Shown here: positions 6,018 to 9,631 of the stretch, in pieces
Position numbering within the stretch: position 1 is the stretch's first letter
Layout of the letters: each line of letters opens with the position of its first letter
From: Alphaproteobacteria bacterium
Lineage (GTDB): Bacteria > Pseudomonadota > Alphaproteobacteria > UBA9219
Direction: 5' to 3'
NCBI GenBank assembly: GCA_028716765.1
Contig: JAQUPC010000082.1
Location: forward strand, 1-9,631
DNA length: 9,631 nt
Made by a program: the position numbers and the translations under genes
Notes under the pieces: generated by a model
Told to the model about the DNA's origin: nothing
Database searches by the model: none
Seen by the model: the letters and a program-made list of their open reading frames with translations, nothing else

Positions 6018-6049
6018 CTAGCCTCTAACCCCTAGCCACTAGCCTCTGT
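6018..6049 (+). repeat. Heptamer tandem repeat abutting the purM start
   Basis: Four successive seven-base units are CTAGCCT (6018-6024), CTAACCC (6025-6031), CTAGCCA (6032-6038) and CTAGCCT (6039-6045). CTGT then leads into ATG at 6050. There is no Shine-Dalgarno site. The consensus is CTAGCCN, shared with the leader of the YqaA-like gene. Confidence 0.8.
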
Positions 6050-7129
6050 ATGACAAACACCGAAACCCCAAAACGCGGCGCTTATGCCGCCGCAGGCGTC
6101 GATATCGACGCCGGAAACGCGCTGGTTGAGGCCATCAAGCCGCTGGCCAAGGCAACGGCCCGGCCGGGAGCCGAGGCCGGTTTGGGCGGATTTGGCGCCT
6201 TGTTCGACCTCAAGGCGGCGGGGTACCGCGATCCCGTGCTGGTCAGCGCGACCGACGGCGTCGGCACCAAGCTGCGCGTGGCCATCGAGACCGGGCTCCA
6301 CGGCACGGTCGGCATCGACCTTGTCGCCATGTGCGTCAACGACCTTGTGGTTCAGGGCGCGGAGCCGCTCTTTTTCCTGGATTATTTTGCCACGGGCAAG
6401 CTGGACAAGGCCGTGGCGCAAAGTGTCGTGACGGGCATCGCCGAAGGATGCAAACTGGCCGGGTGCGCCCTTGTGGGCGGCGAGACGGCTGAAATGCCCG
6501 GCATGTACGCCAGCAACGATTACGATCTTGCGGGGTTTGCCGTGGGCGCGGTGGAGCGCGGCAACGTTTTGCCGCGCCTCGACGTCGCCGCGGGCGATAT
6601 CGTGCTCGGCGTGGCCTCGAGCGGCGTGCACAGCAACGGCTTTTCTCTGGTGCGCAAGATCGTGGCGGAGGAAAATCTCGGCTACGGCGCGCCCGCGCCG
6701 TTCGACGCGTCGCGCACGCTGGGCGAGGCGCTTTTGGAGCCGACGCGCATTTACGTCAAGCCTGCGCTGCAGGCGCTCCGCACGGGGCATGTCAAGGCGA
6801 TGGCGCACATCACGGGCGGCGGCGTGCTTGAAAACATCCCGCGCGTTTTGCCGGAAGGCCTTGGCGTCTGGCTCAGCGCCAGCGAATGGCCCGTGCCGCC
6901 GGTGTTCAAATGGCTGGCGCGGCAGGCGAACATCGATGCAAGGGAAATGGCGCGCACGTTCAATTGCGGAATCGGCTTCGTCGTCATCACGGCGCACGAG
7001 CATGCCGACGAGGTGATGAAGATATGGGCCGAGGCGGACGAAAAGATTTTCCGCATCGGCGAGGTGGAAAAGAACCTCTCCACCAACCGCGTCATCCTGC
7101 AAGGCGTGGATTCGAACTGGCCGTGCTAA
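6050..7129 (+). CDS. purM: Phosphoribosylformylglycinamidine cyclo-ligase (AIR synthetase)
   Basis: PurM closes the imidazole ring: FGAM plus ATP gives AIR, ADP and phosphate, step five of purine synthesis in the cytoplasm. The 359-residue product is full length. In order: [11 protein letters not shown] (16-26), GGFGALFDL (46-54), the ATP-site loop DGVGTKL (69-75), MCVNDL (94-99), [11 protein letters not shown] (143-153), SSGVHSNG (190-197), HITGGG (253-258) and FNCGIGF (304-310). These cover both the N- and C-terminal AIRS domains. The ATG at 6050 is the only sensible start, since family similarity begins at about residue 10. The leader is a heptamer repeat without a Shine-Dalgarno site. purN follows after 35 bases, so the two probably form an operon. 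Confidence 0.98.
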   Translation: MTNTETPKRGAYAAAGVDIDAGNALVEAIKPLAKATARPGAEAGLGGFGALFDLKAAGYRDPVLVSATDGVGTKLRVAIETGLHGTVGIDLVAMCVNDLVVQGAEPLFFLDYFATGKLDKAVAQSVVTGIAEGCKLAGCALVGGETAEMPGMYASNDYDLAGFAVGAVERGNVLPRLDVAAGDIVLGVASSGVHSNGFSLVRKIVAEENLGYGAPAPFDASRTLGEALLEPTRIYVKPALQALRTGHVKAMAHITGGGVLENIPRVLPEGLGVWLSASEWPVPPVFKWLARQANIDAREMARTFNCGIGFVVITAHEHADEVMKIWAEADEKIFRIGEVEKNLSTNRVILQGVDSNWPC

Positions 7130-7130
7130 A

Positions 7131-7164
7131 CAGATAGCAGAAAACAGGAATCGGGTATCAGATC
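7131..7164 (+). repeat. Second type of heptamer repeat between purM and purN
   Basis: Starting one base after the purM stop, the spacer divides into CAGATAG (7131-7137), CAGAAAA (7138-7144), CAGGAAT (7145-7151), CGGGTAT (7152-7158) and CAGATC (7159-7164), then ATG at 7165. The period is seven, as before the YqaA-like gene and purM, but the unit is CAGRWWW-like rather than CTAGCCN. The units are degenerate, and no Shine-Dalgarno site is evident. Confidence 0.55.
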
Positions 7165-7824
7165 ATGCTCAAAGTCGCCGTTTTGATCTCGGGCCGGGGG
7201 AGCAATCTGCAATCGCTGATCGACGCGGCGAAAGCGCCCGGGTATCCGGCGCAAATCGTTTGCGTGATCTCGAACGAGCCGGGCGTGTTTGGGCTGAAAA
7301 GGGCGGAAGAAGCTGGTATTCCGGCCATCACGATCAATCACCGCGATTTCAATAAAGACCGCGAGGCTTTTGAAAAAGCGCTCGACGCGAAAATCAACGA
7401 ATACGGCGTGCAACTTGTCTGCCTTGCAGGGTTCATGCGTCTTTTGACGCCGTGGTTCATCGATCGCTGGCTCGACCGGCTGGTCAATATTCATCCATCC
7501 TTGCTGCCCGCGTTTCCGGGCCTTCACGTCCAGCAAAAAGCCATCGACTACGGAGCCAGGTTCAGCGGCTGCACGATCCACTTTGTGCGCGCCGAGATGG
7601 ATCACGGCCCGATCATCGTTCAGGCCGCCGTGCCTGTTTTGCAAAACGACACGGAAAGCACGCTCGCGGCGCGCATTCTGGAGTCCGAGCACAAGATGTA
7701 TCCGTTGGCTGTTCGCATGATCGCCGAAGGCCGCGTCAACGTTCACGGCGAGCGCGTGTTCATTGCCGGGGCGGAGGAGCAGACGACATCGCTTTTGAAT
7801 CCGGGTGGGACGGGACAATCATAA
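7165..7824 (+). CDS. purN: Phosphoribosylglycinamide formyltransferase (GART)
   Basis: PurN transfers a formyl group from 10-formyltetrahydrofolate to GAR, giving FGAR, step three of purine synthesis. The 219-residue product shows the GAR phosphate-binding start VLISGRGSNLQSLI (6-19), the folate region CLAGFMRLLTP (86-96), and NIHPSLLPAFPG (108-119) with the catalytic Asn108 and His110. EMDHGPIIVQAAVPV (144-158) has Asp146 as the third catalytic residue. GCTIHFV (135-141) precedes it as usual. The ATG at 7165 is fixed by family similarity from residue 2. The tail after about residue 200 (GAEEQTTSLLNPGGTGQS) is slightly longer than in Escherichia coli. It is probably expressed from the purM promoter. 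Confidence 0.98.
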   Translation: MLKVAVLISGRGSNLQSLIDAAKAPGYPAQIVCVISNEPGVFGLKRAEEAGIPAITINHRDFNKDREAFEKALDAKINEYGVQLVCLAGFMRLLTPWFIDRWLDRLVNIHPSLLPAFPGLHVQQKAIDYGARFSGCTIHFVRAEMDHGPIIVQAAVPVLQNDTESTLAARILESEHKMYPLAVRMIAEGRVNVHGERVFIAGAEEQTTSLLNPGGTGQS

Positions 7825-7930
7825 CGTCATCCCAAACGATTTCTTTTGTTTATCCAACACGGTTTTATATAGTTAATTTACGGGTATTGACGTAATAACT
7901 TGTGAAGCCGTAACAAAAAAAAGAATACAA

Positions 7931-7960
7931 TTGGATTGCAGATGGAATTATTGATATAAC
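7931..7960 (+). promoter_or_regulatory. Possible sigma70-type promoter for the lipoprotein gene
   Basis: TTGGAT (7931-7936) and TATAAC (7955-7960) are 18 bases apart; the -10 matches consensus at five of six positions, the -35 at three. Transcription would begin near 7967, about 46 bases before the ATG at 8013. A second candidate, TTGACG (7887-7892), has a better -35 but a poor -10. The surrounding 7825-8012 region is A/T-rich and holds no gene that I can see. Confidence 0.3.
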
Positions 7961-8012
7961 AAAAGATAGACCGGACTGACCATTCTAAATTGATTATTCA
8001 TGGAGTAAAATA

Positions 8013-8534
8013 ATGAACAACTCTTTCAAAAACGTTTATGCCTGTTTCCTGATGATGGCGCTTATCGCCTGTTCCGGTTCCTCCATGCATGAGGATGAAA
8101 TCAGGGCACAAGTGGAAAAAAAGCTGAAGATCAAGGTATCCGGCGTTTCTATTTGCGACGATAACAGGCGGGTAAATATCGACTTCAAGCGTTCGATTGA
8201 GGGGAGCTGTGAGAGATATTCGCTTTTTGTCGGCAAGCCAGTAGAAGGACAGGCGGATTCTTATCGCCGTTGGCGTGACGAGACAAAGCAAGTTCCCGGA
8301 AATCCAGCAGCGGGATTTGCCGGCGGATTTCTCATAGGGTATTCCGGGGGGTCAGGGCCTGTGGGTGGGGTGGGGATTGGCTTGGTCGCGGGAAGCGGGC
8401 CAACCACCACACATAAAGAAGTCATAGAAGAGGATAGGGGCGAAAGAGATTTTCTTTCTCAGCAACAGGATGAAGCAAGAGAAATCAAAACCGTCGTCAA
8501 GTCGGTTCTTAACCGGAGCCGGCTTTCTAAATAA
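8013..8534 (+). CDS. Putative lipoprotein with a glycine-rich hydrophobic segment
   Basis: I do not recognise the family. The 173-residue product starts with a signal peptide and a lipobox LIAC with Cys20 as the lipidation site; Ser21 follows, which by the enterobacterial rule favours the outer membrane. Residues 26-95 form a charged domain with two cysteines (48, 66) that could form a disulfide. Residues 96-129 are very rich in glycine and small hydrophobics (NPAAGFAGGFLIGYSGG, then GPVGGVGIGLVAGSG), resembling glycine-zipper segments of outer-membrane lipoproteins. The C-terminal 40 residues are strongly charged. The gene has GGAG (8002-8005) as Shine-Dalgarno site and is A/T-richer than purN. 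It converges on ndk. Confidence 0.8.
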   Translation: MNNSFKNVYACFLMMALIACSGSSMHEDEIRAQVEKKLKIKVSGVSICDDNRRVNIDFKRSIEGSCERYSLFVGKPVEGQADSYRRWRDETKQVPGNPAAGFAGGFLIGYSGGSGPVGGVGIGLVAGSGPTTTHKEVIEEDRGERDFLSQQQDEAREIKTVVKSVLNRSRLSK

Positions 8535-8555
8535 GGTTTATCGGGCGACAAATGG

Positions 8556-8586
8556 GCGCCGGCATAAAAGCCGACGCTACGTTTTT
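8556..8586 (+). terminator. Hairpin terminator between the convergent lipoprotein gene and ndk
   Basis: GCGCCGGC (8556-8563) and GCCGACGC (8570-8577) pair with one C/A mismatch around ATAAAA. On the plus strand TACG and then five T (8582-8586) follow, as in an intrinsic terminator. On the minus strand the T-run is poor, so it may work mainly for the lipoprotein gene. The sequence could also be a copy of a dispersed hairpin repeat. Confidence 0.6.
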
Positions 8587-8605
8587 GTCAATCACCAATC
8601 CCTAT

Positions 8606-9028
8606 TCAACCTACTATCTCGCTCGGACTGAAGAAGTAGGCGATCTCATTGGCGGCGTTTTCGGCGCTGTCGGAGCCGTGGGCCGAATTGGCCTCGATGC
8701 TTTCGGCGAATTCCTTACGGATCGTGCCCGGCGCGGCGTTTGCCGGATTGGTCGCGCCCATCACGTCGCGGTTCTTCATGACGGCGTTGTCGCCTTCCAG
8801 AACCTGCACTACGACAGGGCCGGAGGTCATGAACGTGCACAGCGAGTCGAAGAAAGGCCGCTCCCTGTGGACGGCGTAAAAGCCCTCGGCCTGCTCGCGG
8901 GTGAGGCGGATGCGCTTTTGCGCGACGATGCGAAGCCCGGCTTCCTCCAGCTTGGCGTTGATCTTGCCGGTGAGGTTGCGGCGCGTGGCGTCGGGCTTGA
9001 TGATCGAAAGCGTGCGTTCGTTGGCCAT
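8606..9028 (-). CDS. ndk: Nucleoside diphosphate kinase
   Basis: Ndk transfers the gamma phosphate of ATP to nucleoside diphosphates through a phosphohistidine, in the cytoplasm. The 140-residue product has the family length. Lys11 lies in IIKPDA (9-14), the NNxGDATNP-type loop appears as [19 protein letters not shown] (89-107), and the active-site histidine is in NSAHGSD (114-120, His117). The ATG at 9028 is chosen over a start 66 bases further upstream because similarity begins with [19 protein letters not shown] (9040-9035 on the minus strand) lies six bases before it. This is the only conserved gene in the window with a strong Shine-Dalgarno site. Confidence 0.98.
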   Translation of the reverse strand: MANERTLSIIKPDATRRNLTGKINAKLEEAGLRIVAQKRIRLTREQAEGFYAVHRERPFFDSLCTFMTSGPVVVQVLEGDNAVMKNRDVMGATNPANAAPGTIRKEFAESIEANSAHGSDSAENAANEIAYFFSPSEIVG

Positions 9029-9115
9029 ACATTTTCTCCTGATAGAAGCCTTCATGTTCGGCGGCGTTATAGACGGAGCAAAAGAATGGCGCAAGAGAAG
9101 GGAAAAAATGTATGG

Positions 9116-9144
9116 TTAACAAGGCCTCAAATACATATTATAAA
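9116..9144 (+). promoter_or_regulatory. Predicted sigma70-type promoter for the gene at 9206
   Basis: TTAACA (9116-9121) and TATAAA (9139-9144) are separated by exactly 17 bases, each five of six matches to consensus. It is the best promoter candidate in the window. Transcription would start near 9151, giving a leader of about 55 bases before the ATG at 9206. Confidence 0.55.
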
Positions 9145-9205
9145 TTGCCCGATTTTTATTAGCAGCCTATGGTTCGCATTCTATTGAAATGCATTGGAGA
9201 GATTT

Positions 9206-9631
9206 ATGTCAGAACCATTAGGTAGATATTATAATCCTTCAGGCGGAACTCGCGGTAAGGGCCCCTTTCTTTTCTTTCATGCAAAATTCTGGGAAGCTAT
9301 TTTGCTTACCAAGATCGGCCATGTCTCATGCCGCGCGCTTGTGAATGCTTCAAGCGAGGAAACCGTCCGGGCTTGCCTGGAATCACCAATTTGCCGCGAA
9401 GCAGAATTAAAGAACCTTGTTGTAGGAGAAATAAATCCTCTGGTTGGAAAAGAATGCAGTGAGCGGGTCGACAAGCAGATCTATGCACTAACGTGCTTGA
9501 CCCTTCCTGATAATGCAGAAGGCAAATATAGCGGTTGTGCGCACTACTATGGTCTGCCCGAAGGAATCGTTGAATATATTTTCCTTAAATGGGGAAACAA
9601 GGAACAGCCTTTCGAGATTGGCGCGCCCGTT
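9206..9631 (+). CDS. Unrecognised cysteine-containing protein, N-terminal part (runs off window)
   Basis: The frame from the ATG at 9206 is open to the window edge, giving 142 residues. GGAGAG (9196-9201) is a good Shine-Dalgarno site, and a strong promoter candidate lies at 9116-9144. The product begins MSEPLGRYYNPSGGTRGKGP without a signal peptide. Six cysteines (42, 57, 63, 84, 97, 111) are spread through it, with no CxxC pair. A moderately hydrophobic stretch, FLFFHAKFWEAILLTKIG (21-38), is too polar for a confident membrane segment. I recognise no domain. Codon use is A/T-richer than ndk. It is divergent from ndk. Confidence 0.7.
   Translation, partial: MSEPLGRYYNPSGGTRGKGPFLFFHAKFWEAILLTKIGHVSCRALVNASSEETVRACLESPICREAELKNLVVGEINPLVGKECSERVDKQIYALTCLTLPDNAEGKYSGCAHYYGLPEGIVEYIFLKWGNKEQPFEIGAPV

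Larger units (their letters stand above)
5701..6049. other. 349-base divergent intergenic region between the DUF2066 gene and purM
   Basis: I see no gene here. From left to right it holds the heptamer-like leader of the DUF2066 gene, then CCCAAAAAAGGCTAAG (5754-5769). The latter is an imperfect inverted match to the stretch ending TTTCCGTTTGGG at 5820. A composite palindrome (5846-5984) and the heptamer leader of purM (6018-6049) follow. Promoters for both flanking genes must lie here, but I found no -35/-10 pair good enough to place. Confidence 0.6.

Noticed and set aside
6032..7102. Long minus-strand open frame opposite purM
   Set aside because: Antisense shadow of purM, which is certain from its motifs.
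6018..7164. Heptamer arrays considered as CRISPR or transposon remnants
   Set aside because: Units are only seven bases, contiguous without spacers, and there are no cas genes, terminal inverted repeats or transposase.
7126..7818. Minus-strand open frame of 230 codons opposite purN
   Set aside because: Antisense shadow of purN; no ribosome-binding site and shadow-like composition.
7878..7895. TTACG/CGTAA inverted repeat downstream of purN as operator or terminator
   Set aside because: Only five pairs with an eight-base loop and no T-run; expected by chance in A/T-rich DNA.
8552..9187. Plus-strand open frame of 211 codons opposite ndk
   Set aside because: It is the complement of the clearly recognised ndk gene, lacks family features and starts inside the terminator hairpin.

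Overview
The window looks like an alphaproteobacterial chromosome. Three purine-synthesis genes (purA partial, purM, purN), ndk, and the set DUF2066 protein / AI-2E-family permease / HdaA-type DnaA homologue are combined in a way I recall from Alphaproteobacteria, especially Rhodospirillales-like and related lineages. I cannot name the genus. The conserved genes are GC-rich. Several short unrecognised genes between them are visibly richer in A+T.

Layout. 1-319 (minus) is the N-terminus of PurA. 513-809 (plus) is a 98-residue unknown. 931-1512 (plus) is a YqaA/VTT-type membrane protein, followed at 1542-1730 by a 62-residue unknown. Facing them on the minus strand are HdaA (1733-2533) and, upstream of it, an AI-2E-family permease (2545-3603). 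3810-4577 (plus) encodes a membrane-anchored unknown protein with a duplicated motif. It ends tail to tail with a secreted DUF2066 protein (4588-5700, minus). A 349-base intergenic region follows, holding a large composite palindrome and a heptamer repeat, and then purM (6050-7129) and purN (7165-7824). A lipoprotein gene (8013-8534) converges on ndk (8606-9028, minus), with a hairpin terminator between them. A cysteine-containing unknown (9206 to the window edge) diverges from ndk.

Function. PurN and PurM carry out the third and fifth steps of purine synthesis, PurA the first committed step to AMP, and Ndk balances nucleoside triphosphates. HdaA links DNA replication to DnaA inactivation. 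The membrane and envelope proteins have no demonstrable link to these pathways beyond position.

Three things stand out. (1) A 124-bp palindromic element lies in frame inside hdaA and adds about 41 residues between Walker A and Walker B, much like a Rickettsia palindromic element. (2) Degenerate 7-base tandem repeats abut the start codons of the YqaA-like gene, purM and purN, and less regularly the DUF2066 gene, in place of a Shine-Dalgarno site. (3) The unrecognised genes have good Shine-Dalgarno sites, and most have a plausible promoter 48-62 bases upstream of the start, while nearly all conserved genes do not. I see no tRNA, rRNA, CRISPR array, transposase or phage gene, and no coherent new defence or metabolic system.
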